Source: Nocardia beijingensis NBRC 16342 (GTDB lineage Bacteria > Actinomycetota > Actinomycetes > Mycobacteriales > Mycobacteriaceae). Taken from it: DNA of 64,000 nucleotides. A program made the position numbers and the translations under genes. The stretch lies in the NCBI RefSeq assembly GCF_001612785.1, contig NZ_BDBC01000008.1, forward strand, positions 79,458-143,457. Reading direction: 5' to 3'. The notes beneath the pieces were generated by a model. It was not told the origin of the DNA. It ran no database searches and worked only from the letters and a program-made list of their open reading frames with translations. Shown here piece by piece: positions 27,160-37,707 of the stretch (the stretch's first letter is position 1; each line of letters begins with the position of its first letter).

Positions 27160-27320
27160 CCCAGCATGCCGGGCATGGCTGCGACTGCTTGCAGTTTCTA
27201 GGCGCATTGAAACGAGCTTCGCGAGTGTGTGGTTGAGGCGCGGAGCTGATCGTCACCATCGTCGATTATTGATAGCAGTAGTCGATAAACTCACACGGGC
27301 ACGTCGCGTAGGAGGGCGCC

Positions 27321-28547
27321 ATGCAGGACCCCTGGGATGAAGCACCTGTTGGTAAGCGAATCAAGGCCCTGCGTGAGCGTGCGGGCATGTCGCGGCCTGT
27401 CCTGGCCGGACTCGTCGGCCGGTCGGCGGAGTGGATCAAAGCCGTTGAGACAGGTCGCCTTCAAGCTCCGAAGCTGCCGATGCTGTTGCGAATCGCGCAG
27501 GCTCTCGAGGTGAAGGACCTCGCCGAGTTGACCGGCAACGGTCATGCGGTGTCGGTGGCGGTTTTCGCAGGGGCGCAGCATGAAGCGCTCGCCGAGGTGC
27601 GTCGCGCACTCACCGACTATCGGATGACCTCGAGTCCATCCCCTGCCAGTGTCGAGCACCTGGCGATCCGATTGGCTCAGGCGTGGAAGATTCGCCACAC
27701 CAGCCCCGACCACCGCACCCAGTTGGGGGCGTTACTGCCCGGCCTCATCCGCGACGCGCAGCAGGCGGCGCGCATTCCCGGGGCGGATCGTAGAGAAGCG
27801 CGTCGTGTGCTCGCAGGTGTATATCAGCTCGCGGACTTCTACGTCGCTTATCAGCCTGCGCCCGAACTGGTTTGGCTGGTCGCCGACCGTGCCATGAACG
27901 AAGGATTCGAAGCCGATGACCCGTATGTGATCGCATGCAGCACATGGGCGATGGCGCAGGCACTGCGGGACTCCGGCCGCTGGGAGGAAGCGCTCGACCT
28001 GATCCGGGATGCGCTCGGTCAGTTGGAGCCTTATCTGCCCAGGGACGAGACACCGGATGATTGGCGGGGGATCGCGGGCGCCCTCGAAGCGGAAGCCGCG
28101 TACGTCCACGCTCGTCGCGGCCGCTACGGGGAGGCTTGGGCGCATTGGGAGTCGGCCGACGCGGTGGCCCGGAATCTGGGTCGAGAGTATCGGCATGTGC
28201 AGACGTCGTTTTCCGTGCCCGTGATGACGGCGCATGCGACGACGCTCGGTGTGGAGCTGCGGCGCTCGGCAGAGGCTCTGCGTGCGGCGGGGAATGTGGA
28301 TGCGGAGATGATCGTGTCGGTGCCGCGCCGGAGCCGCCACTACATCGAGGTCGCACGGGCGCATGCACAGCGGCGGGAGTCCGCAGCGGTATTCGCGATG
28401 CTGGAGAAGTCGGAGCAGACGGCCCCGGAGACCATTCGATACAACGGGTTCGCGCGGGAGATGATCCACGACCTGGTGCAGCACCCGCCTACGGGGATGA
28501 GCCGCGACGTGCGGAATCTGAGCCGCCGCGTCGGCGTACTCGTGTAG
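27321..28547 (+). CDS. XRE-family HTH regulator with TPR-like C-terminal domain
   Basis: A 408-aa protein. The HTH lies at residues ~11-70 (IKALRERAGMSRPVLAGLVG, SAEWIKAVETGR), a variant common in Actinobacteria. The rest is an all-helical array with TPR character (CSTWAMAQALRDSGRWEEAL, EAAYVHARRGRYGEAWAHWE). TAGGAGG precedes the ATG. Such proteins often respond to a signal through the helical array and control neighbouring small genes. Targets here are not evident. The upstream ~160 nt contains two GTCGAT-based repeats that might be autoregulatory. Confidence 0.82.
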   Translation: MQDPWDEAPVGKRIKALRERAGMSRPVLAGLVGRSAEWIKAVETGRLQAPKLPMLLRIAQALEVKDLAELTGNGHAVSVAVFAGAQHEALAEVRRALTDYRMTSSPSPASVEHLAIRLAQAWKIRHTSPDHRTQLGALLPGLIRDAQQAARIPGADRREARRVLAGVYQLADFYVAYQPAPELVWLVADRAMNEGFEADDPYVIACSTWAMAQALRDSGRWEEALDLIRDALGQLEPYLPRDETPDDWRGIAGALEAEAAYVHARRGRYGEAWAHWESADAVARNLGREYRHVQTSFSVPVMTAHATTLGVELRRSAEALRAAGNVDAEMIVSVPRRSRHYIEVARAHAQRRESAAVFAMLEKSEQTAPETIRYNGFAREMIHDLVQHPPTGMSRDVRNLSRRVGVLV

Positions 28548-28651
28548 CTGCCGACCTCTCGGGGCGGTCAGCGGTCAGCCACGTCGAAGCCACGACCACA
28601 AGACCCGTCCGTGAGCGCGGCGGTGACGAACGCCGGGTGGGTCTGCCTCGG

Positions 28652-29446
28652 TTATCGGGGGCCGAGGAAGAGGGTTTGTGTGCTGCGGCCCAGAGGGCCC
28701 TTTTCGTCGTAGAGCGCCGATTCGGCCATACCTATGCCATGGGGTTGGGGGTAGGTGACGGCGTCGAGGCAGACCCATTCGCCCACCGGCTGTCGGTGCA
28801 GGGTGACCGTGAGGTCGGTGTTGATGAACAAGTACTCCGACCAGTCCAGGACCGCGCTGACGCCGTTGCCGGAATCGGCGGCCGCGAGGGTGCGCTCCAG
28901 CGGGCTCGGGTCGGTGCCCGCGACGATCGGGTGCTTGATCCTGATCCAGCAGATCGCCGGGCCGGGCTCGGCGAAGGAGCCGCTGACGAAGCGGTAGTCG
29001 ATGGCGGTGTGGAAGCCGATCGGCTGGGTGGAGGGGAACGGCTCGGGCGCGTCCGCGTGCTCCGGGCCGGGCCGCGTGCCGGTCGGCAAGAAGCGTTCCG
29101 GCAGCGGCAACTCCGGCTCGGACAGTTTGAAGCGCCAGGCGTTCGCGCGCATCACCGGCCCGCGCTCACTGGACAACGTCGCTTCGATGAGTTCGACGCT
29201 GCGGCCGGGACGCGCGACGCGCGCGTGCGCGGTGAGCGGTGCCAGCGGCACCGGGCCGAGGATCTCGACCGCCACCCGGCCGACCTGGAATCCGGGGCGC
29301 GGCTCGCATCGCTCGATCACGTGGCCGAGCAGCGCCGATGGCGGGCCAGCGTGCTGCGCGTCCGGCGACCAGGGGCCTCGGGTCAGCTCGGTCGAGATGA
29401 ACCGGTCCGGCCGGTCGGGATCGGGGAGGTAGAAGGCGTCACTCAT
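28652..29446 (-). CDS. Thioesterase (double hot-dog, TesB/acyl-CoA thioesterase-like)
   Basis: A 264-aa protein with two tandem hot-dog-like halves: GPPSALLGHVIERCEPRPGF with AVEILGPVPLAPL in the first, and IDYRFVSGSFAEPGPAICWI followed by LDWSEYLFINTDLTVTLHR in the second. The final motif GIGMAESALYDEKGPLGRS is typical of TesB-like thioesterases. It likely hydrolyses acyl-CoA or another thioester. The start is ATG 29446, with ATG 29452 as a near alternative. It lies 141 nt downstream of the ketosynthase on the same strand and may be co-expressed with it. Confidence 0.82.
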   Translation of the reverse strand: MSDAFYLPDPDRPDRFISTELTRGPWSPDAQHAGPPSALLGHVIERCEPRPGFQVGRVAVEILGPVPLAPLTAHARVARPGRSVELIEATLSSERGPVMRANAWRFKLSEPELPLPERFLPTGTRPGPEHADAPEPFPSTQPIGFHTAIDYRFVSGSFAEPGPAICWIRIKHPIVAGTDPSPLERTLAAADSGNGVSAVLDWSEYLFINTDLTVTLHRQPVGEWVCLDAVTYPQPHGIGMAESALYDEKGPLGRSTQTLFLGPR

Positions 29447-29587
29447 GACCATGCCTCGCCCGCGCTCGACTCGGTGCGCGCCCGCGCGCTGAGTCCCCGG
29501 TCACTTCGCTGACGCTCACTCACGTCGCCGTCCACCCTTCGTCGGTTTGCACAACGACGGTAACGCGCACCATAACGCGGTTCATCC

Positions 29588-30832
29588 TCAGACCCGGCCG
29601 AACGCGAGCGCGACATTGTGCCCGCCGAACCCGAACGAGTTGTTCAGCGCGAAATCGATGCGCTGAGTGCGCGGCGCGCCCGCCACGATGTCCAGATCGA
29701 TCTCCGGATCGAGATTGTCGAGGTTCAGCGTGGGCGGGACCATCTGATCCCGCAGGGTCAGCATGGTGACCAGCGATTCCAACGCGCCGACCGCCCCGAT
29801 CGAGTGCCCCAGCGCGGATTTGGGAGCGTAGACCGAGGCGTCGGGCACGACGGAGGCGATCGCGTTGGCCTCCGAGGCGTCGCCGATCGAAGTCGACGTG
29901 GCGTGGGCGTTCACATGCTGGATGTCCGAAGGCCGCAAACCGGCGGTCTCGATGGCCTTGCGCATCGCGCGGGCCGCGCCGAGCCCTTCCGGTTCCGAGG
30001 CGACGATGTGGTAGGCGTCGGAGGTGATGCCCGCGCCGAGCACCCGCCCGTGCACGGTCGCGCCGCGCGCACGTGCGTGCCGCTCGGACTCGAGCACCAG
30101 CAGCGCGCCCGCCTCGCCGAAGACGAACCCGTCGCGGTCCCGGTCGAACGGCCGGGACGCGCGTTCCGGTTCGTCGTTGCGGGTGCTCATGGCGCGCATC
30201 ATGGCGAAGCTCGCGATGGGCACGGCGTCGATGTGTCCTTCGACTCCGCCCGCGACCACCACGTCCGCCTCGCCGGTGGTGATCAGCCGCCAAGCGTGCG
30301 CGATGGCCTCCGAACCGGACGAGCAGGCCGAGACGGGAGCGAAAACTCCAGCTCTCGCCCCGATTTCGAGCCCGACGGTGGCGGCGGGACCGTTCGGCAT
30401 CACCATCGGCACCGACATCGGCGACACCTTCCGGTAGCCGCCCGCGCGCATCGCGTCGACGGCGGAGATCAGCGCGTCGCCGCCGCCGAGCCCGGTGCCG
30501 ATGGCCACCGCCAGGCGGTCGCGGTCCACCTCGGGCGCGCCGGCCGCGCGCCAGACCCGGCGGCCGAGCACCAGCGCCATCTGCTCGACGTAGGAATGCC
30601 TGCGCTGTTCGACCCGGCTCAATTCCGTGCCGGGCTGTGACGTCAACTTGCCGCCGATGCGGACCGGCAGGTCGTACTCGGCCACGAAATCGTCGTCGAG
30701 CGCGCCGATGCCGCTGCGCCCCGCCAGCAATCCGGACCAGGTTCTGTCCATGTCGTCGGCCAGCGACGTGGTCGCCGCGTACCCGGTGACCACGACCGAA
30801 TCCCGAGTTTCTGAAGCGATTGTTACAGTCAC
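29588..30832 (-). CDS. Beta-ketoacyl-ACP synthase II (KasA/KasB family)
   Basis: A 414-aa condensing enzyme of type II fatty acid or mycolate synthesis. The catalytic triad is Cys in [11 protein letters not shown], His in [11 protein letters not shown] and His in [15 protein letters not shown]. The C-terminus [15 protein letters not shown] matches mycobacterial KasA/KasB. GTG 30832 is the start that begins at the conserved N-terminus. Unlike the mycobacterial kas genes it stands alone, with no ACP or carboxylase nearby, and is divergent from a TetR gene with two operator-like repeats between them. A specialised or stress-induced chain-elongation role is plausible. Confidence 0.88.
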   Translation of the reverse strand: MTVTIASETRDSVVVTGYAATTSLADDMDRTWSGLLAGRSGIGALDDDFVAEYDLPVRIGGKLTSQPGTELSRVEQRRHSYVEQMALVLGRRVWRAAGAPEVDRDRLAVAIGTGLGGGDALISAVDAMRAGGYRKVSPMSVPMVMPNGPAATVGLEIGARAGVFAPVSACSSGSEAIAHAWRLITTGEADVVVAGGVEGHIDAVPIASFAMMRAMSTRNDEPERASRPFDRDRDGFVFGEAGALLVLESERHARARGATVHGRVLGAGITSDAYHIVASEPEGLGAARAMRKAIETAGLRPSDIQHVNAHATSTSIGDASEANAIASVVPDASVYAPKSALGHSIGAVGALESLVTMLTLRDQMVPPTLNLDNLDPEIDLDIVAGAPRTQRIDFALNNSFGFGGHNVALAFGRV

Positions 30833-30864
30833 GGTGTCATGGATACCTGTACCGATCGCTACAG
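30811..30864. promoter_or_regulatory. Two 18-bp operator-like repeats between ketosynthase and tetR
   Basis: CTGAAGCGATTGTTACAG (30811-30828) and CTGTACCGATCGCTACAG (30847-30864) are imperfect palindromes and near-direct repeats 36 bp apart. The first lies just inside the ketosynthase start, the second 8 nt before the tetR ATG. This fits autoregulated TetR repression of both genes. Confidence 0.6.
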
Positions 30865-30871
30865 TCAACCT

Positions 30872-31429
30872 ATGGCTCGCCCTCTCGACCACGCCAAACG
30901 CGCCGAACTGCTCGCCGCCGTCGTGCGCTACATCGCCGAGCACGGCCTCGCGGACCTCTCATTGCGCCCACTGGCCGCCGAGCTGGGCACCAGCTCGCGC
31001 ATGCTCATCTACTACTTCACGACCAAGGAAGAACTGCTGGTCCAAGCCCTGGCGACGCAGCGGCCCGACATCGCTGCCGTCTTCGCCGACATCGGCGACG
31101 CTTCGGATTTGCGCGAGCGGCTTTGGGACTTCTGGACCGCGAACGTGTCGGGCGACGGCCGCACGAGCGTCAGGGTGATGTTGCAAGTGCTCGGTGCGGC
31201 CTGTGCGCCCCGCAGTCCGTATGCCGATTACGCCAACTCGGCCATCGCCGTCTTCGTATCGGCGCTGGCCGACGGACTGCGCGGCCTCGGTTCCGTCGAT
31301 GACCCGGAAATTGTTGCCACGCTGTTGATTTCGGGTCTGCGCGGTATTTTGCAGGACCGGTTGATCACCGGAGAAGTCGAGCGCACCGATCGCGCGGCCC
31401 GCCGTTTGATCGAACAGACGGTGCGCTGA
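30872..31429 (+). CDS. TetR-family transcriptional regulator
   Basis: A 185-aa TetR protein. The HTH is near residues 30-50 ([20 protein letters not shown]). The ATG at 30872 is chosen because the frame's earlier start (30839) would place coding sequence over the second operator repeat. It probably represses the divergent ketosynthase gene and itself. The effector is unknown; an acyl-CoA is a reasonable guess from the target. Confidence 0.85.
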   Translation: MARPLDHAKRAELLAAVVRYIAEHGLADLSLRPLAAELGTSSRMLIYYFTTKEELLVQALATQRPDIAAVFADIGDASDLRERLWDFWTANVSGDGRTSVRVMLQVLGAACAPRSPYADYANSAIAVFVSALADGLRGLGSVDDPEIVATLLISGLRGILQDRLITGEVERTDRAARRLIEQTVR

Positions 31430-31723
31430 TTGTCTTATCGGCGCATCGGTAGCGAGCGGCGTCCGGGCGGGTGGTGCGGGCGGTGACGGTGGAATCCGGT
31501 AGCGACGCTTCGTCGGGCTGCGCTGGATATTCCGTTACGGCGGGGGCGATCGTGAGTCGAACGCACAGGCCGCTGCTGGGCCGTGACCCGGGGCCAGACG
31601 GAATTGGGGGTGCCCCACGCCTGCGGCGCTGCTGCTCGGCACGGCCGTGGCCCCACGTGTGCGACTCGCTCTCCGGGGAGGGCGGGGTAATCGTAGTGCC
31701 CGGATAGTCTCGCGCGGAGGCGA

Positions 31724-32185
31724 TCATTCGGGCCGGGACTCCGGGTACGCATGCGCGAAGAGACGTTCCAGCATCGCATGCAACTGGTCTCGCTCCGCCG
31801 GGTCGAGCGGGGCGAGGATCTCGTCGCCGACCCGGCCGGCTTCGCGATCGAGGGAACGCAACGCGGTGCGGCCGGTCCGGGTGATGCGCACGGTGATGCG
31901 GCGACGGTCGCGTTCGTCCCGCGCCCGTTCCACCTGACCGGTGGCTTCGAGTTCGTCGACGACCTTGGCCACGTCGCTGGGGTGGATGCCCAGGCGCTCG
32001 GCCAAGTCGCGCTGGGCATGCGGGCCGAAATCGGCGAGCGCGGCGAGGATCGCCATGTGCCACAGCCGCAGGCCGCGAGCGGCGAGACGGTCGGCGAACC
32101 CGGCGCGCGCGGCCTTGCCGACCCGCGACAGAAGGTAGATGTCGAGGCCGAGCAGGCTCGGTGGGAGTGCGCGGGCGTCGTCCAT
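31724..32185 (-). CDS. MarR-family transcriptional regulator
   Basis: A 153-aa winged-helix protein. The DNA-binding part reads HAQRDLAERLGIHPSDVAKVVDELEATG, followed by the wing DERDRRRITVRITRTGR. N- and C-terminal helices would dimerise it. It is divergent from a VOC-family gene with a 57-nt gap that carries repeats of GTAGGT, so control of that gene and itself is likely. The 294 nt downstream hold no gene I can support. Confidence 0.87.
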   Translation of the reverse strand: MDDARALPPSLLGLDIYLLSRVGKAARAGFADRLAARGLRLWHMAILAALADFGPHAQRDLAERLGIHPSDVAKVVDELEATGQVERARDERDRRRITVRITRTGRTALRSLDREAGRVGDEILAPLDPAERDQLHAMLERLFAHAYPESRPE

Positions 32186-32194
32186 GGGCCTATT

Positions 32195-32223
32195 GTAGGT
32201 TCGGGCCTAAAGTAGGTCCGCAC
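32195..32223. promoter_or_regulatory. GTAGGT repeats, possible MarR operator
   Basis: GTAGGTTCGGGC (32195-32206) and GTAGGTCCGCAC (32212-32223) are direct repeats 17 bp apart. TAGG-N6-CCTA (32196-32209) is a small inverted repeat. They lie between the divergent MarR and VOC genes. The symmetry is modest. Confidence 0.35.
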
Positions 32224-32242
32224 CAACTATTTGGAGACAACA

Positions 32243-32644
32243 GTGGACGCACTTCACCCGAGACTCCTGGTCACCCGGTTCACCGAATGCTTCGAGTTCT
32301 ACGCGGCGGTGCTGCCCGAGCTGATCGGCGCGACGCTGGCCAACGGAACCGCCGCGGGTCCGTACGCGAGCTGGGACGTCGGGGACGAAGGAGTGCTGGC
32401 GCTCTTCGATCGTTCCGCGATGGCGGAGGTCGTCGGCACGACGGCGCTGCCTGTCGCACCGGCCCAAGACGCGGTGATGTTCGTGTGCCGAGTGCCCGAC
32501 GTCGACGCGGGCGCGAAGTTGTGCACAGACCACGGCGCGACGGTTGTCGCGGCCCCAGCCGTCCGCCCGCACTGGGGCCCCGGGCTGCGCACCGCGCACC
32601 TGCGCGACCCGGAGGGCACGCTGATTGAACTCCAGTCGTACTGA
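32243..32644 (+). CDS. VOC-superfamily (glyoxalase-like) protein
   Basis: A 133-aa VOC-fold protein starting at GTG 32243 after GGAGA, with a TTG at 32231 as an alternative. It begins HPRLLVTRFTECFEFYAAVL and ends LRDPEGTLIELQS, the canonical first helix and last metal-ligand strand (Glu in IELQ). It lies divergent from the MarR gene and may act on or bind the compound sensed by that regulator. The reaction is unknown. Confidence 0.82.
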   Translation: MDALHPRLLVTRFTECFEFYAAVLPELIGATLANGTAAGPYASWDVGDEGVLALFDRSAMAEVVGTTALPVAPAQDAVMFVCRVPDVDAGAKLCTDHGATVVAAPAVRPHWGPGLRTAHLRDPEGTLIELQSY

Positions 32645-32708
32645 GTGCCTCGATGGGGGTTCCGCCGGGCTGGCTGGAGAACGGGCCGGGGCCGTGCGGT
32701 AAGGCTTC

Positions 32709-32903
32709 TTACGTGGTCGGGTGATCCGGTTCGTAGTCGCCATAGCGTCGGGGGCCGGGCGCGGCGGCGGCGAGTTCGGTTGCCGCCTGCCACAGCGACA
32801 CCGCCGCCGGATGCTCGGCACCGAGCAGGGTCGCTACCTCCTCGTAGATCGGCTGGATCTTGTCCCGCAGCTCTTGGGACTTGCTCACGTCGAAGTTCGG
32901 CAC
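32709..32903 (-). CDS. Small hypothetical protein
   Basis: A 64-aa acidic/amphipathic protein with start GTG 32903 (PNFDVSKSQELRDKIQPIYE). GAAAGGAA lies upstream. Its helical, moderately charged make-up and good codon bias support it as real, but I know no family. It lies between the VOC gene and the nuclease-like gene on the opposite strand from the former. Confidence 0.5.
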   Translation of the reverse strand: MPNFDVSKSQELRDKIQPIYEEVATLLGAEHPAAVSLWQAATELAAAAPGPRRYGDYEPDHPTT

Positions 32904-33100
32904 CAGGGATTCCTTTCATCGTGACGGCGCTGGGATGGTGCGGGTCGGTAGTGATTCCCGAATCGCGAATGGCGCATCAGCTTGGTGGTGGCGTTACGCG
33001 GCAATTCATCGATGCGGCGGCTGGCTCGGGCATTGGCGGGTCGGTGGTAGTGCGCCGGTCGCCCGGCAGTCGGTCTGCCCCGGTCGGACATCGGCGCCGA

Positions 33101-34114
33101 TCACCGGTCGCGGGACTGTCCGCGCGTGCGGTCCTGGCCCGGCGTTCCGCCTCGCGTGACCTGTGGCGTGTCAGGTGAGGGCGGTTTCAGCGCCGCTGCG
33201 GGTGGTTGGGCCTGACCTTCGATCAGTATTCGCGCGACTTCGGGCGGAAGGCCCTCGCGCAGAGCGCGGGCGATCCGTTCGGCGCGTTCCCGTTCGGCGT
33301 CCTCCCGCGCTTGGCGCGCGGTCTCGGCAGGGTCGCGCTCAGGTGCGGTCTGCCCGCGCTCGGCGGCCTTGGGCGCGGTGTCGCGAGTCTGTCCGGTGTC
33401 GGCGCGGGTGTCGCGGGTACGGTCTTGCTCCTCTTGCTGAGCGCGCTGGTGGTGGGTGTGCAGGTACAGCATGGCTTGCATCGCACGCTCGTCGGCTCGA
33501 GCTTCGGCGCGTTCCTGTTCGATCCGGTGTGCATCTGCCTTGGAGGGTACTTGTACTTGGTCGCGCGCCTGCTCGACTGCCTTGGTGGGCTGTTCGCGGT
33601 CGCGCTCGGCACGCTCACGCTCACGTTGCTTGCCCAGTTCGATCGCCTTCGCGAACTGTTCGCGGGTGACAGTGACGGTGAGGAACTGCCCCGGGTAGCG
33701 GGTCTCCAATTCCTTCAGCTTGGCCGCTACCTTGCCATCGATCTTCGCGCCTTCGACCACGTACCACTCGACAATCCAGCCGTCGCGCAGGACCTGAGCG
33801 TCTTTTCTGAGCTGGTCCAGTGCCTCGCGCCGCACCTCACCAGCTTTGAACTCCATCGCGTGGCGGTTCCGGACAGACGCTGAATCATGAAAACGTGCAC
33901 CGTGTTTCGTTCGGTAGTACCGTTCCTGTTGCCATCCGCTCTCTTCTGTGCGGCCCAGCATGTGGCACATGCCGTCGCGGAAGGTGTTGCCGAACTCGCG
34001 GGAGTTCGACCACCGGTCACGCTCACGCTGGTAGTCCTTGGGCAGCCGGGCACGCTCACCCCGGAACCACTTCCGGTCCACATACCGGCGATACCTGTCC
34101 TCTTCGGATTCCAT
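33101..34114 (-). CDS. Candidate REase-fold (PD-(D/E)xK-like) protein with long charged tail
   Basis: A 337-aa protein I do not recognise as a named family. Residues ~60-165 look like a restriction-endonuclease fold: D77 in RFHDSAS, E88-F-K90 in AMEFKAGEV, then Q101 in LDQLRKDAQ and a strand WIVEWYVVEG, the order seen in REase-type toxins. The tail from ~163 is Arg/Glu/Gln-rich, probably coiled coil then disordered, ending in TPQVTRGGTPGQDRTRG. There is no signal peptide. It follows the 34693-34154 gene by 39 nt on the same strand, so the two likely form an operon. Nuclease activity is inferred from motif spacing only. Confidence 0.5.
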   Translation of the reverse strand: MESEEDRYRRYVDRKWFRGERARLPKDYQRERDRWSNSREFGNTFRDGMCHMLGRTEESGWQQERYYRTKHGARFHDSASVRNRHAMEFKAGEVRREALDQLRKDAQVLRDGWIVEWYVVEGAKIDGKVAAKLKELETRYPGQFLTVTVTREQFAKAIELGKQRERERAERDREQPTKAVEQARDQVQVPSKADAHRIEQERAEARADERAMQAMLYLHTHHQRAQQEEQDRTRDTRADTGQTRDTAPKAAERGQTAPERDPAETARQAREDAERERAERIARALREGLPPEVARILIEGQAQPPAAALKPPSPDTPQVTRGGTPGQDRTRGQSRDR

Positions 34115-34153
34115 GCCCCGCGCCCCCCACGCCAGCCGATGCCTGCCGGAGTA

Positions 34154-34693
34154 TCAGTCGTCGTCCCGGATCTGTATCCATTCATCCAGCGGTGGACGCC
34201 CGGCAGCATTCCATGCCCGGTAGTCCTCCACTGAGTAACCGAAGATCGAAGCCCACAGCCCCCCATTGCGCCGCACCACCGCCGTGGTCACAAGCGGGAT
34301 CACGTCGAGGTAGTGCTCGCTGAACGGACGATCGATCACCGGTCCGAAGCCGTGGGAACGCTGCTCGTCGTCGTAGTCGGGCACGTTGTACCAACGGCCC
34401 TCGAACGCGCGCCGGAAGACCTCACCGAGGTAACGATGGAACCCGTCGGCGGTGTCCCGATGCTCGGGCAACTCCACCGACTCCGGAGTAGGGAACAGCT
34501 CGAGCGCACGGACCTCGGCCTGGCGCAATCCCTCGGCCGACCACGGATCATCCGGCATCCCCGGCGCGGTCTCGGTGAAGAATCGCGCCAGGCCCGCGTC
34601 CATATCGGCGAGCCAGGCCAACCATCGGGGGTCGTGCTGGTCGGCATCCATCTGCCGACGCTCGGCCTCGGTGTAGGCGACGTCCCTGCCCAT
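34154..34693 (-). CDS. Hypothetical acidic protein, possible partner/immunity protein
   Basis: A 179-aa acidic, aromatic-rich protein (GRWYNVPDYDDEQRS, WASIFGYSVEDYRAWNAAG) with an excellent RBS (GGGAGG) before ATG 34693. No membrane segment or known motif. It is directly upstream of the REase-like gene. The combination of an acidic small protein and a basic nuclease-like protein resembles immunity/toxin pairs, but I have no family match. Confidence 0.55.
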   Translation of the reverse strand: MGRDVAYTEAERRQMDADQHDPRWLAWLADMDAGLARFFTETAPGMPDDPWSAEGLRQAEVRALELFPTPESVELPEHRDTADGFHRYLGEVFRRAFEGRWYNVPDYDDEQRSHGFGPVIDRPFSEHYLDVIPLVTTAVVRRNGGLWASIFGYSVEDYRAWNAAGRPPLDEWIQIRDDD

Positions 34694-34987
34694 GATTCCT
34701 CCCTGTCCGATCACACCCCACCACCACGAACACGCCGAGTTTCCCACGCATACGGCCGACTGTGCGCGAAACGCGAACCTGCCGGCACCCATGCGGCCAG
34801 GACTTCGCGCGCGGGAAGCGGTGGCGGACCAACTTCGCGCCGCTCGCCGGGATGCGGGCGGTAGAAACCCGCGCGGACTGGCCTGGCGGCTAGGTATCGC
34901 TCCTGAACACGCCTCCCGATGAGGGGGCGGTATCAGCCAGGCTCGAAGCGGTACGACGACAGGACGATCGCGGTTGTCGCCTGTACT

Positions 34988-35122
34988 GTCCCTCATCTCG
35001 AGTGCTCCGTCGTTGCTACCAGTGAGCAGCCGGGTGCCGTCAGGTGACCACGCCACTGACGGGATCCTGTCGGTGTGGTCGGTGAAGTTGTGGAGGGGTT
35101 GTGCGGTCTGGGCGTTCCAGAT
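34988..35122 (-). pseudogene. Remnant of a WD40-repeat protein gene
   Basis: In one minus-strand frame a single WD40 unit is readable: IWNAQTAQPLHNF, then HTDRIPSVAWSPDGTRLLTG, then SNDGALEMRD. The final WD is degraded to RD. There is no start codon context, the flanks do not continue as WD40 repeats, and the thiC terminator lies 43 bp away. It is best read as a leftover of a larger WD40 gene, perhaps a NACHT/kinase-WD40 protein, deleted in this lineage. The ~290 nt between it and the 34693 start hold nothing I can identify. Confidence 0.65.
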
Positions 35123-35165
35123 TCCGGGTCCGCCCCGAACGCCGCCGTCTGGTGCCTCGACCCCC

Positions 35166-35210
35166 AAAAAATCGCGCCGCCCGCCGCATCGTCGGGATGC
35201 GGCGGGCGGC
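35166..35210 (-). terminator. Rho-independent terminator of thiC
   Basis: A perfect 15-bp GC-rich stem (35196-35210 with 35176-35190) and 5-nt loop are followed on the minus strand by a T6 run (35171-35166). The stem starts 10 nt after the thiC stop. It is a rare canonical intrinsic terminator in this window. Confidence 0.9.
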
Positions 35211-35220
35211 GGGACGGGTA

Positions 35221-36978
<1,758 letters not shown>

Positions 36979-37073
36979 TTTGTGAAATTTTCCCGCCCGA
37001 CCATACCCGGACCACACGGACGCGTGCCCGGCGATTCGGCGCTATCGCGTGAACTCCCAGGCAGAGCGTCCGG

Positions 37074-37520
37074 TCAGGGGTCCTCCACCGGCTCCGGCGT
37101 GGCCGAGTGTCCCGGCGCGCCGTGGGTGCGGCGGGCTTCTTTCATCTCGGCTTCGTAGATGTGGCGGCGGCCGCCGAGCAGTTCGTCGCGGGCGGCGCGC
37201 TCGATGTCGCGGAACAGGTCGTAGTAACCGTCGTCGTATTCCTCGATGATCTGGAACGTCCAGCGTCCGGCCAGCACATTGCGACCGATCAACTCGGCGG
37301 AGATCCGATCGGCGATGTGCTCGTGGCCCGCGGCGCGGAACAGTTCCACCGCGATGTCGAGCGCCAGATCGGCCCCGCCGGTCAGCTGATGGAACGCGTA
37401 CAGGTGGCCGCGGGCGCGTTCGACGATCTCGAGGGCTTCGGAGAGTTTGCCGGTGGCGGCGACGGTGCCGTCGCCGACGCCATCGGGGCGGCGGTGCTGA
37501 GCGGCCGGGCGATCGTTCAT
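37074..37520 (-). CDS. Conserved hypothetical protein (soluble, helical)
   Basis: A 148-aa protein with a mostly alpha-helical centre (KLSEALEIVERARGHLYAFH, DIAVELFRAAGHEHIADRIS) and RHIYEAEMKEARRTHG near the end, then a Pro-rich C-terminus. The start ATG 37520 has AAGGAGCGAGG upstream. It resembles uncharacterised actinobacterial proteins; I know no function. It sits between the thiC riboswitch and the homogentisate genes, same strand as both. Confidence 0.65.
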   Translation of the reverse strand: MNDRPAAQHRRPDGVGDGTVAATGKLSEALEIVERARGHLYAFHQLTGGADLALDIAVELFRAAGHEHIADRISAELIGRNVLAGRWTFQIIEEYDDGYYDLFRDIERAARDELLGGRRHIYEAEMKEARRTHGAPGHSATPEPVEDP

Positions 37521-37707
37521 GACCTCGCTCCTTGTCCGGAGGGATGGTGCGGCCGTGAACTCCGCGATCCGGCAGCGGAGATCGAGGCGCTCGGGTAGCG
37601 GCGTACCCGGGCAGAGCCGTTCTCAAGCACCGAGCGCCCGTCCGAGGCAACCTCGGGCGAAGGTCGATCGCTACGCCCCCTGGTCCGCCGCCGACCGCCG
37701 AACTTGT

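Noticed and set aside
29520..29585. 21-codon minus-strand frame (MNRVMVRVTVVVQTDEGWTAT without its stop) starting 2 nt after the ketosynthase stop
   Set aside because: Too short, no own RBS and no evidence of conservation; unlike the 27061 frame it is not in an ATGA overlap.
31471..31707. 78-codon plus-strand frame between tetR and marR
   Set aside because: No RBS and no coherent protein features; treated as non-coding.
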